A stretch of 20,666 nucleotides of DNA from an uncultured Actinomycetes bacterium (GCA_903892335.1 CAITID010000064.1:1-20666); one strand, 5' to 3'. Counted from the first letter of the stretch, positions 1 through 7,606 are shown. A program made the numbers and translations. The notes: generated from the letters alone by a model not told the origin.

Positions 1-1
1 C

Positions 2-424
2 ATAAATTTTTTTCGGGGTTTATCGAATTCCGAAGAATTTGCATTTCTATACCCCGCTGTATTAGTAGCTTTTGCATTAGCTCTCGATGGAAGATGTTTG
101 CGGTTTAAAAAGGTTGGGATTCAAATTGGGGTAATTGTTCCTACCTTGATAAAGTCAACGCGAGGTTTGGCGTACAAGCTCCCTACAGAACGCGTCTATC
201 AATATGTGAGTTTGTTAAAATGCTTTTATGAAATGAAGTTGTATTTTCCAGAATTTTATTCGAAGTTAAGAATTCTGGAATTTTACACGAGAATGAATTT
301 CTTTGGTTCTATATTTGATTCTATCGGGCGAATTTCGCCCGATGCAAAGTCTGATTTTGTGTATTCGAGTTTAAAGAGTATTTTCATTTTTCCATGTAGA
401 AAATTTCTCCATTTGTTTAAATAA
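2..424 (+). CDS. Probable family 2 glycosyltransferase, C-terminal part only
   Basis: The frame is open from the first complete codon (position 2) to a TAA at 422-424, so this is the last 140 residues of a longer protein whose start lies outside the window; the TTG at 98 need not be a real start. Near the left edge the residues GLSNSEEFAFLYP are followed by an ALALDGR stretch. I recognise this loosely as the tail of GT-A family 2 sugar transferases, and the position beside nucleotide-sugar genes fits a transferase that attaches a sugar to a surface glycan. The rest is rich in aromatic and basic residues, with no catalytic motif visible because the DxD-containing half is missing. Codons are AT-rich like the sugar genes downstream. 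The partial reading frame is well supported; the function is a guess. Confidence 0.5.
   Translation: MNFFRGLSNSEEFAFLYPAVLVAFALALDGRCLRFKKVGIQIGVIVPTLIKSTRGLAYKLPTERVYQYVSLLKCFYEMKLYFPEFYSKLRILEFYTRMNFFGSIFDSIGRISPDAKSDFVYSSLKSIFIFPCRKFLHLFK
246..280. repeat. Inverted repeat inside the glycosyltransferase tail
   Basis: The arms TTCCAGAATT (246-255) and AATTCTGGAA (271-280) are exact reverse complements, 10 bases each, around a 15-base loop. It lies inside coding sequence and has no T tract after it, so it does not look like a normal terminator. Role unknown. Confidence 0.55.
323..343. repeat. Near-perfect palindrome inside the glycosyltransferase tail
   Basis: Ten-base arms ATCGGGCGAA and TTCGCCCGAT flank a single central T. 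The GC-rich core is striking in such AT-rich surroundings. It sits in frame within the coding region, about 80 bases before the stop, and no T run follows. It could be a protein-binding palindrome, an mRNA hairpin or chance. Confidence 0.6.
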
Positions 425-823
425 TAGAAATTTGATCAGTAGAACACGCTTGGATAAGTTCTTCTTTAATATCCCCTTGTTGCCACTAGTTCCTTTTAGA
501 TTTCTGAAATACATTTTTTTAATCTGATTGATTCTTGGCGTTTATTCTCTATGAATATTTCTTAGAGGTATTACCTTAAATTCGATTAGGATGGTTTGGA
601 AAGGGTATAAATCTATTTAATAGCTTCATATTTCAAAACATGCTAAATTTCTGGTCTATTTCCTATAACCCGCTGAATCAAGGTTTGGAATAGGTTTTCT
701 GCTAGAAAATCAATAAAACTTGAAATTTTGTCCTCATTAATCCTGGTTACTTTATTTGTGCCTCGAAACCACTAGACTTTGGCTAGGGTTTTGTGATGTA
801 TTTTAATCAAAGGATTAATTTTT
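425..823. other. Gene-free stretch upstream of the CDP-sugar operon
   Basis: About 400 AT-rich bases without a credible reading frame on either strand and without a recognisable RNA gene. A possible promoter for rfbH is TTGGCT (779-784), a 17-base spacer and TTTAAT (802-807), but it would leave only a very short leader. A short A/T-rich inverted repeat, TTAATC (803-808) with GATTAA (813-818), encloses the AAAGGA ribosome binding site. This is by far the largest non-coding gap in the window, so it may be a module junction or hold a decayed gene. Confidence 0.5.
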
Positions 824-2146
824 ATGCTCAATAAAGATACCGAACAATTGCGTAGCGAAATTCTCAAACTAACTGAAAAATATGCTGAAAAATTTCTAGA
901 GGCAACTACTTTCCGTGCCGGAATTGATCCGGTCCCAGTTTCGGGCAAAGTTCTTACACCTGAAGATTTCAAGTCACTTGTGGATTCATCTCTGGATGGA
1001 TGGTTGACTGCAGGGCGCCATACGGTGGAATTTGAAAGACAACTTGCAAAATTTGTTGGTGCGCGTAGCGCTCTCTTTGTGAACTCAGGTTCAAGCGCGA
1101 ATTTGATTGCATTGAGTGGATTAACAAGCCAGAAACTTGGTGAGAGATCCCTTAAGCCAGGTGACGAAGTTCTTACGGTTGCAATGGGGTTTCCCACAAC
1201 AGTGAATCCAATAATTCAAAACGGATTAAAACCAGTGTTTGTGGATATTTTGCTAGACACGCTTGATGTCAATACCCAAATGTTGGAGGAAGCGGTCTCG
1301 CCAAAAACGAAAGCGATTATGTTGGCTCATACTTTAGGTAACCCATTCGACCTCGATGCCGTAAGAAGAATATGTCAAGAGAATAATCTTTGGTTAATTG
1401 AGGATTCATGTGATGCGCTCGGGTCTACGTATCGAGGGCAAAGAACAGGAAGCTTTGGTGATACTGCAACTCTAAGTTTCTATCCGGCCCATCACATTAC
1501 CACCGGCGAAGGAGGTGCAGTTTTTATTAAATCACCACTTGTGAAGAAACAAGTTGAGTCCTTCCGAGACTGGGGACGTGACTGTTACTGCGAAACCGGA
1601 AAAGACAACACATGCGCAAAGCGGTTTGCTTGGAAACTGGGAGATCTGCCTGAAGGATATGACCATAAATACACTTACAGCCACATAGGTTACAACCTTA
1701 AAGCTACTGATATGCAAGCGGCTATCGGCATATCACAGTTAGCAAAAGTTGAGCGATTCATTCAAAAACGTAAAGACAATTTTGAATATCTAAAAGCTAG
1801 AGTAAATTCAATTGAAGGACTTAGGGTTGCAACGGCAACAGAACACAGTGAGCCATCATGGTTTGGGTTCCCTATAACCATAGAACCGAGTTATCCCGTC
1901 AATCGTGAAGATTTACTTCGATTTCTAGATTCACGCAAAATTGGAACGCGGCTAGTATTCGCAGGGAATATCACCAAGCAACCTGGCTATAAGAATGTGG
2001 ATTTCAGGGTAGTTGGTAATCTAAGAAATACCGATATTGTGATGAATCGATCCTTCTGGATTGGCGTATACCCAGGACTTACAAATCAGATGCTCGACTA
2101 TGCAGTTGATTCGATTGCGGATTTTATGTCCGGAAAAGCACGCTGA
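824..2146 (+). CDS. rfbH: CDP-4-dehydro-6-deoxyglucose 3-dehydratase (E1, RfbH-type)
   Basis: A DegT/StrS-family enzyme (440 residues, the usual E1 length) that uses pyridoxamine phosphate and a [2Fe-2S] cluster to remove the C3 hydroxyl of CDP-4-keto-6-deoxyglucose, giving the intermediate for CDP-3,6-dideoxyhexoses. Two features separate it from ordinary sugar aminotransferases. First, the PLP lysine is replaced by histidine: SFYPAHHITTGEGG has H223 where aminotransferases have K. Second, cysteines C196, C254, C256 and C264 have the C-X57-C-X-C-X7-C spacing that I recall for the E1 cluster. The ATG at 824 has AAAGGA nine bases upstream. The stop is two bases before rfbG, so the genes are cotranscribed. 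Its base composition looks richer in G+C than the three genes that follow. E1 needs a flavin/Fe-S reductase (DdhD/E3 type) for turnover, and none is in the window. Confidence 0.93.
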   Translation: MLNKDTEQLRSEILKLTEKYAEKFLEATTFRAGIDPVPVSGKVLTPEDFKSLVDSSLDGWLTAGRHTVEFERQLAKFVGARSALFVNSGSSANLIALSGLTSQKLGERSLKPGDEVLTVAMGFPTTVNPIIQNGLKPVFVDILLDTLDVNTQMLEEAVSPKTKAIMLAHTLGNPFDLDAVRRICQENNLWLIEDSCDALGSTYRGQRTGSFGDTATLSFYPAHHITTGEGGAVFIKSPLVKKQVESFRDWGRDCYCETGKDNTCAKRFAWKLGDLPEGYDHKYTYSHIGYNLKATDMQAAIGISQLAKVERFIQKRKDNFEYLKARVNSIEGLRVATATEHSEPSWFGFPITIEPSYPVNREDLLRFLDSRKIGTRLVFAGNITKQPGYKNVDFRVVGNLRNTDIVMNRSFWIGVYPGLTNQMLDYAVDSIADFMSGKAR

Positions 2147-2148
2147 CA

Positions 2149-3174
2149 ATGCACTATTTGGTTACAGGCCATACTGGTTTTAAAGGTTCATGGATGTCAC
2201 TAATGTTAAAATTACAAGGACATGAAGTTTCGGGCATTTCACTTAATCCGCTTAAAAATTCCATTTTTGAAAAAGCTAATTTAACAAAAATATTTTCGCA
2301 TGATTTTCGTATCGATATTCGTGACGCTCAATCTCTAAATAAAGCAGTAACAAAGATTCAACCTGAAGTTATCGTTCATCTTGCAGCACAGCCATTAGTT
2401 CGAGAATCATATTTAAAGCCGTTAGAAACTTTTGAAATCAACATGATGGGAACGTTAAACGTCCTTGAGTCAAGCAATCTGGCAAAAAACTTACTTGCGA
2501 CTCTTATAATTACTACAGATAAAGTCTATAAAAATAAAAATAAGCTAACCGGATATATTGAAACTGATGAATTAGGCGGGTGGGACCCATACAGTGCTTC
2601 AAAAGCGGCGGCTGACCTTGCGACACAATCTTGGGTGAAGAGTTTCGGTAAAACACCTGTTGCAATTGCTCGTGCAGGAAATGTGATAGGGGGTGGAGAT
2701 TCAGCAAATGATCGGATAATTCCTGATCTAGTTAGAGCTATTTCAAAGAATCAAAAGGCCGTAATTCGTTATCCAGATGCCATTCGACCATGGCAACATG
2801 TGCTGGACTGCCTAAATGGCTACACATCTTTGATTGAACAAATGATTGTTTTAGGAGTGGGTGGTGAATGGAATTTTGGTCCGAATACAAATGAAAAGCA
2901 CTCGGTTGCTGAACTTGTTGAGAAATTTACAAATAAATGTAATATTAAAGAACCTATTTGGATTCGTGATTCAACGCAACAACCTCATGAAAGTAACTAT
3001 TTGCTATTGGATTCACAAAAGGCTAGAAATATGCTTAATTGGCAAGATTATTTGAATTTTGACATGGCAGTTGAATGGACAGCAAATTGGGCAACTAGTG
3101 AAGAGCCCGATCTAGATAAAATGATTGATCAAATAAATTTGTTTTTGAAACTTAAGAATACGAAAGGTATTTAG
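2149..3174 (+). CDS. rfbG: CDP-glucose 4,6-dehydratase
   Basis: Extended short-chain dehydrogenase of 341 residues that converts CDP-glucose to CDP-4-keto-6-deoxyglucose, the substrate of RfbH. The N-terminal VTGHTGFKGSW is the typical NAD-binding signature of this enzyme. The catalytic set is visible as TTDK (residues 122-125) and Y148-SAS-K152, followed by a conserved GWDPYS-type context. RPWQHVLDC further on is the usual C-terminal family signature. It starts two bases after the rfbH stop and its own stop TAG overlaps the GTG of rfbF in TAGTG, so translation is probably coupled. Codon use is AT-rich. The RfbG assignment, rather than a dTDP- or GDP-sugar dehydratase, rests on the HTGFKG motif and the neighbours, which form a complete CDP set. 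Confidence 0.93.
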   Translation: MHYLVTGHTGFKGSWMSLMLKLQGHEVSGISLNPLKNSIFEKANLTKIFSHDFRIDIRDAQSLNKAVTKIQPEVIVHLAAQPLVRESYLKPLETFEINMMGTLNVLESSNLAKNLLATLIITTDKVYKNKNKLTGYIETDELGGWDPYSASKAAADLATQSWVKSFGKTPVAIARAGNVIGGGDSANDRIIPDLVRAISKNQKAVIRYPDAIRPWQHVLDCLNGYTSLIEQMIVLGVGGEWNFGPNTNEKHSVAELVEKFTNKCNIKEPIWIRDSTQQPHESNYLLLDSQKARNMLNWQDYLNFDMAVEWTANWATSEEPDLDKMIDQINLFLKLKNTKGI

Positions 3175-3878
3175 TGAAAGTTTTAATTCTTGCTGGTGGA
3201 TTCGGAACCAGACTTTCAGAAGAAACTTCTGATAAACCCAAGCCAATGGTCCTTTTAGATAAAAATCCAATTTTATGGCACATCATGAATATTTATGCAT
3301 CACAAGGTTTTAGCAATTTTGTTATTGCGGCTGGCTATAAAGCCGGCAGTATTTTTGACTGGACTAATAAGTTACTGAATAACTGGGAGGTTGACGTAAT
3401 TGATACAGGCTTAGATACACAAACCGGTGGAAGAATCAAACAATGTATGAAGAAATACACAAATACAGAATTCTTAGTTACTTACGGCGATGGTTTAGCA
3501 AATGTCAATTTACAAAAATTAATTGACGTCAAAAAAACTTTGAAGACGAAAGCCACTGTGACTGCAGTAAGACCACCAGCAAGATTCGGAGCTCTAGATT
3601 TAGATTCAGGCATGGTTTCTCATTTTGGCGAAAAACGGCAGACAGACTCTGGCTGGATAAATGGTGGATTTTTCGTCCTTGAACAATCGGTAAGCGAATA
3701 CATCGTTGATGACAGTGAATCTTTTGAGTTTCATACGTTACCAAAACTAGTGAATGATAGAGAACTTTCAGCATTTCAACATGAAGGATTCTGGCAACCA
3801 ATGGACACGTTGAGGGAACGAAATTTGCTTTCAGATTATCTAGAAAAATATAAAATTCCTCCCTGGCTCAGTATCTAA
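3174..3878 (+). CDS. rfbF: Glucose-1-phosphate cytidylyltransferase
   Basis: A nucleotidyltransferase that makes CDP-glucose from CTP and glucose-1-phosphate, the entry step of the pathway. The N-terminus has LAGGFGTRL (residues 6-14) and DKPKPM (20-25), the nucleotide-binding signature of sugar-phosphate nucleotidylyltransferases. WHIMNIYASQG, TYGDGLANV and, near the end, WQPMDTLRER (from residue 207) are characteristic of the cytidylyl branch. At 234 residues it is a little shorter than the roughly 257 of enteric RfbF, mostly at the C-terminus. The GTG start at 3174 overlaps the rfbG stop by one base. It lies two bases before the next gene. Gene order here is H-G-F, the reverse of the enterobacterial F-G-H order. 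Confidence 0.93.
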   Translation: MKVLILAGGFGTRLSEETSDKPKPMVLLDKNPILWHIMNIYASQGFSNFVIAAGYKAGSIFDWTNKLLNNWEVDVIDTGLDTQTGGRIKQCMKKYTNTEFLVTYGDGLANVNLQKLIDVKKTLKTKATVTAVRPPARFGALDLDSGMVSHFGEKRQTDSGWINGGFFVLEQSVSEYIVDDSESFEFHTLPKLVNDRELSAFQHEGFWQPMDTLRERNLLSDYLEKYKIPPWLSI

Positions 3879-3880
3879 AA

Positions 3881-4651
3881 ATGAAAATTGCTATACTTGG
3901 GGGACGCGGATTTATTGGTTCTGCAATTACAAGAGAATTATCAAAAAAGCATATTTTTTTTATTGTTCAACCAGAACTTAAAAATACTCTTGATAGCTTG
4001 ATAGTTTTTAAGCCAGATGTGATAATTAATGCTTGTGCCTCTTTGCCTAGTGCGTCTGAAATAGAATCACGAATTGCAAATTTTGATTATCCACTAAGTG
4101 TTTTTGAATTAATTTTGGAGAAATTGACTTATTCTTTTACCTGGATCCAAATTGCTTCATATTATGAATTAGAATTACCGCTTGGGAGAAATGACCCGTA
4201 CACTAAACATAAATTTGAGTTTCGAAATTTGTTAGAAATTGAATGTAATTCGAAAAACAAAGTATTACGAACGCTAATTCTTCCGCATGTCATTGGGAAG
4301 GGCGAAAGGCCAAACAGATTAGTCGGGACAGCAATAAAGTCAATCCGAGAAAATCAGGAATTGCATCTAGAAAATCCTAATATTATGTTGCCGATTTTAA
4401 TTATTGACGACGCAATTCGGGCACTGGCAGAATTCCTTGAAAATGATCAATCTATTGCCTACGCAATTCCAATTTGGTATGGATCAAATAGAAGATTAAT
4501 TCAAGTAATTCGTGAATATCTGGGCAAAGAGAGTTTAAACTCAGATTACTTGCATGAAGCACCAATTGGAATAGGGAAAGCTACATTCCCGCCAAAAGTC
4601 CACGGCTGGATGCCTTTAGTTTCTCTTGAGGAATACGTTAGAACATTTTAA
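3881..4651 (+). CDS. NAD(P)-dependent epimerase/dehydratase, candidate CDP-3,6-dideoxyhexose synthase
   Basis: A 256-residue extended-type SDR. The Rossmann motif GGRGFIG (G7, G10, G13) is at the N-terminus. A catalytic Y107-TKH-K111 pair lies in NDPYTKHK, with S93 in IASYYE as the likely third residue. Position directly after rfbF in a four-gene run with 2-base gaps suggests that it acts on the product of RfbH. By analogy with the Salmonella and Yersinia abequose/paratose synthases it would reduce the C4 ketone of CDP-4-keto-3,6-dideoxyglucose, fixing which dideoxyhexose is made. It is shorter than those enzymes (near 280-300 residues) and the stereochemical outcome cannot be read from sequence. 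It could instead epimerise. It is strongly AT-rich. The family call is firm; the substrate is inferred from context. Confidence 0.72.
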   Translation: MKIAILGGRGFIGSAITRELSKKHIFFIVQPELKNTLDSLIVFKPDVIINACASLPSASEIESRIANFDYPLSVFELILEKLTYSFTWIQIASYYELELPLGRNDPYTKHKFEFRNLLEIECNSKNKVLRTLILPHVIGKGERPNRLVGTAIKSIRENQELHLENPNIMLPILIIDDAIRALAEFLENDQSIAYAIPIWYGSNRRLIQVIREYLGKESLNSDYLHEAPIGIGKATFPPKVHGWMPLVSLEEYVRTF

Positions 4652-4750
4652 GTTAATTTAAGGCGGGTAATAAGTCGACGAATTTGCTAGTTTATCGAAA
4701 TTTAGCGCAAATCATAATTGTGTTTTGCCTGAAATTAGTTAGTTCGGCGG

Positions 4751-4787
4751 TTCGTAAAAATGAACTTAGAAGGCATAATCTTCTCCT
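4751..4787 (+). promoter_or_regulatory. Leaderless promoter of pepP
   Basis: TTCGTA (4751-4756), a 17-base spacer and CATAAT (4774-4779) stand directly before the ATG at 4788. Only eight bases separate the -10 from the start codon, so the RNA would begin at or next to the ATG. Those bases are CTTCTCCT, pure pyrimidine, so no Shine-Dalgarno site is possible. Leaderless genes of this kind are common in Actinobacteria. The remaining bases between 4652 and 4750 show nothing recognisable. Confidence 0.6.
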
Positions 4788-6245
4788 ATGAGCACATCCA
4801 CCAACAACAACGATAAGGCCCTTGAAGTGAGAACACACGATATTCCGCTAGCTGATGCAATGACAGAGTTTATGAAACAGGGTTGGGCGCCATCACCACT
4901 TGAGGGTGTGAAACCACATAAATCAATTCCCTTTACAACTGCAAGACGTGAAAAGGTATCAAAACAGTATCCAGGAGTTAGATTACTTTTTCCTGCTGGA
5001 TCATTAAAGATTCGCAGTAATGACAGTGATTACCAATTCCGTGCGCACTCTGCATTTAGTTGGTATACCGGAATAATTGCAAGTGATTGTGTTCCAGACT
5101 CTGTTTTTGTAATGGAGCCAACTGCAACAGGTCATGAAGCATTGTTATTTATTCACCCAAGATCACCTCGCAATAGCGATGAGTTCTATCGCAATGCAAG
5201 ATTTGGCGAGTTTTGGATTGGTCGCAGGATGACGTTAGAGGAGAGTGAGACAAAGTACGGAATTAAAGTTGCCCAAATTGAAAGCCTTGCTGAGTTTTTA
5301 AGTGATAAAAAAGAAGCTTTGATAGTTCGTGGCCAAGATGCCGAAGTTGATAAGTTAATTGTTGAGCGCACAGAGGCTGAAGTTGAATTCTTAAACTTCA
5401 CTTCGATGCAACGCATTATCAAAGATCAGTATGAAATAGATGAGATGCAAAAAGCGATTGACGCCTCCGTTCGTGGCTTTGCCGATATGGTGCGAGTTTT
5501 CCCAGCTGCAACAACTGTTGCCCGTGGTGAGCGAGTAATTGAAGGTGCTTTCTATGGCCGGGCACGACTTGAGGGAAATGACAATGGATATCCAAGCATT
5601 GTTGCCTCTGGCGCCCATGCATGTGTGTTGCACTGGATAAAAAATGATGGCGATGTGCTGCCAGGTGATTTAATTTTAATTGATGCTGGTGTGGAGGTTG
5701 AATCTCACTACACCGCAGATATCACTAGGACATTTCCAATTAATGGAAAGTTCACCGAAGCACAACGCAAGATCTACATGATCGTATACAAGGCGCAACA
5801 AGCTGGAATTGCAGCGGTTAAGCCAGGAGCTAAGTTTAAAGATTTCCATAATGCTTGCATGGTTGAGATTGCAAAGGGAGCGGAGGAGTTAGGTGTACTA
5901 CCTATCTCAGCTGAGGAATCACTAAAGCCAGAGCAGGGATTACATCGCAGATGGCAATTCCATGGCAGTGGCCATCACTTAGGAATTGATGTTCATGATT
6001 GCGCTCATGCCCGCAAAGAGCAATACGCAGATGCGGTGCTAGAGGCCGGAATGATTTTGACGGTAGAGCCTGGATTTTATATTCAACCTGATGACACATT
6101 GTTCCCACCTGAGTACCGCGGAATTGGTGTGCGCATTGAGGATGATATTTTGGTTACACAAAGTGGCGCCAAGATATTAAGTAACGCACTTCCTCGCCAC
6201 CCTGATGAGGTCGAGGCGTATATGGCGAGAATTTTAATGCCGTGA
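4788..6245 (+). CDS. pepP: Xaa-Pro aminopeptidase (aminopeptidase P family, M24B)
   Basis: A cytoplasmic dinuclear metallopeptidase of 485 residues that removes the N-terminal residue when proline is second. An N-terminal AMP_N-type domain (about residues 45-180) precedes the pita-bread catalytic domain (about 215-475). All five metal ligands expected for the family can be placed: D299 and D311 (LIDAG and TADITRTF), H396 (GSGHHLGIDVHD), E427 (VEPGFY) and E451 (VRIEDD). The start has a -10 box eight bases upstream and no ribosome binding site, so the mRNA is probably leaderless. Composition is clearly richer in G+C than the flanking genes on either side and resembles the right half of the window. 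The last bases overlap the next gene (GTGA). Confidence 0.93.
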   Translation: MSTSTNNNDKALEVRTHDIPLADAMTEFMKQGWAPSPLEGVKPHKSIPFTTARREKVSKQYPGVRLLFPAGSLKIRSNDSDYQFRAHSAFSWYTGIIASDCVPDSVFVMEPTATGHEALLFIHPRSPRNSDEFYRNARFGEFWIGRRMTLEESETKYGIKVAQIESLAEFLSDKKEALIVRGQDAEVDKLIVERTEAEVEFLNFTSMQRIIKDQYEIDEMQKAIDASVRGFADMVRVFPAATTVARGERVIEGAFYGRARLEGNDNGYPSIVASGAHACVLHWIKNDGDVLPGDLILIDAGVEVESHYTADITRTFPINGKFTEAQRKIYMIVYKAQQAGIAAVKPGAKFKDFHNACMVEIAKGAEELGVLPISAEESLKPEQGLHRRWQFHGSGHHLGIDVHDCAHARKEQYADAVLEAGMILTVEPGFYIQPDDTLFPPEYRGIGVRIEDDILVTQSGAKILSNALPRHPDEVEAYMARILMP

Positions 6246-7606
6246 AAATGACTTGGCATTCTTCAGCATGCGTTTCTTATGAATCTAAAGGAACGCAAGT
6301 TTTATTTGACCCTTGGCTAGAAAGTAAAGCGTTCCTTGGATCTTGGAGCCAATGGCCTCCAGCTCAAGAGACAAAAAGAGATATACTAAATATCAAATTT
6401 GATTATTTGGTATACACCCATTTTCACAGTGATCATTTTGATCAAAAATTTCTTTCTCTTTATTTAAAGGCTATGGATGATATAAATCATAAACCTATAA
6501 TTCTAGTTGCCGAAAATTCCTGGGTGCAACTTTCAACCTCACTTCTCAATATAGCGAAAGATAGGGCTGAGGTTAGAGTTTTAAAATCTGGACAAAAAAT
6601 GGATCTGAATTCTAACGGATTTAAAATGACATTGTTTTGCTCTGATCACTGCGACCCAATAGCGTGTGGAAAAATTATTCCATGTTTTTCTAACCATCCT
6701 AAATTTAGGGCGATTGATTCAGTTGCATTACTTGAAGATGAACACTCTAAGATCGCAAACTTTAATGATGCTGTGTCGAGTAATTTGGATATACATCTTG
6801 AAAAGCTTGGGATAAAGGTTGATCTGGTTATGGGAGTTTTTTCAGCTGCGGGCTCATTTCCGCAATGCCAACTTGATTTAACGCAAATCGAGATAACTTC
6901 TTTGAAGACAAATTTTGTTACAAACGCATTAAAAAGATTGGCTTTGACAGCAGAGAGACTAGATGCAAAGTATATTTTTCCTTTTGCAGGTCAGTATATT
7001 TTAATCGGGGGCAAAGCCAAATTAAATGAAGATAGGGCGGTTATTACTGCAGCACAGGCAAAAGACAATTTGGTGGAATTTACTGACAAACAGATTATTA
7101 GTCTTAACTCTAATGAAAGCGTTGAGTTTTATAAGGGCGAAGTGTCTGCAATAGGGAAACCTTATATTGAGCCGACTGAACACTTTAGAAATAATTATTT
7201 GCAGGAGTATGAAAATGAGAAATATTTTTATGAAAAGAGGGATTTAGAGAGTATTAATATACTTGAATTAGAAAGGAATTTAGAAATTGCTAGTAAAAAA
7301 ATCAGTAAAGATTTGACTGACGATTTGAATTATTCAATTTCTCTTCGATCTATAAATTCTGATTTTCGTTGGGACTTAAATTTTCAAAAACATCTAAAAT
7401 GGGGTAAGGAATTGACTCAGCTTGAGAATTATTGTGAAATCTATTTGGATTTGAGACTATTGGACGGATGCGTAAGAAAAAGCTCATCTTATGGTGGATT
7501 TACAAGTATGCATTGGAATCAAGCTCATATAGGTAGTCATTTGCAATTTAAGCAGAGTAGTTACAATGCTTCCGCTCACTATTTATTGAATTTTCTTCAC
7601 ACTTAA
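6242..7606 (+). CDS. Metallo-beta-lactamase-fold hydrolase, unknown substrate
   Basis: A 454-residue protein with an MBL-fold metal site: T59-H60-F61-H62-S63-D64-H65 (the HxHxDH motif) preceded by LFDPWLESKAFLGSW. This DPWL...GSW...PP entrance resembles the UlaG-like and CMP-N-acetylneuraminate hydroxylase-like MBL proteins. SDH around H136 and PFAGQ near residue 260 may add ligands. The last third is a separate helical and then aromatic region ending in MHWNQAHIGSHLQF, which I know only from related uncharacterised proteins. No signal peptide or membrane segment. It begins at GTG (6242), overlapping the pepP stop by four bases; the ATG at 6248 is an alternative. It is much more AT-rich than pepP (row 7201-7260 has 16 G/C of 60, against 33 in row 5461-5520), so it probably came with the polysaccharide island. 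Confidence 0.75.
   Translation: MKMTWHSSACVSYESKGTQVLFDPWLESKAFLGSWSQWPPAQETKRDILNIKFDYLVYTHFHSDHFDQKFLSLYLKAMDDINHKPIILVAENSWVQLSTSLLNIAKDRAEVRVLKSGQKMDLNSNGFKMTLFCSDHCDPIACGKIIPCFSNHPKFRAIDSVALLEDEHSKIANFNDAVSSNLDIHLEKLGIKVDLVMGVFSAAGSFPQCQLDLTQIEITSLKTNFVTNALKRLALTAERLDAKYIFPFAGQYILIGGKAKLNEDRAVITAAQAKDNLVEFTDKQIISLNSNESVEFYKGEVSAIGKPYIEPTEHFRNNYLQEYENEKYFYEKRDLESINILELERNLEIASKKISKDLTDDLNYSISLRSINSDFRWDLNFQKHLKWGKELTQLENYCEIYLDLRLLDGCVRKSSSYGGFTSMHWNQAHIGSHLQFKQSSYNASAHYLLNFLHT

Noticed and set aside
323..343. The palindrome considered as an intrinsic terminator
   Set aside because: It lies inside an open coding frame about 80 bases before the stop and is not followed by a T tract.
772..1197. 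A 141-codon minus-strand reading frame over the start of rfbH
   Set aside because: It is a shadow of the well-supported rfbH coding frame and shows no family resemblance.
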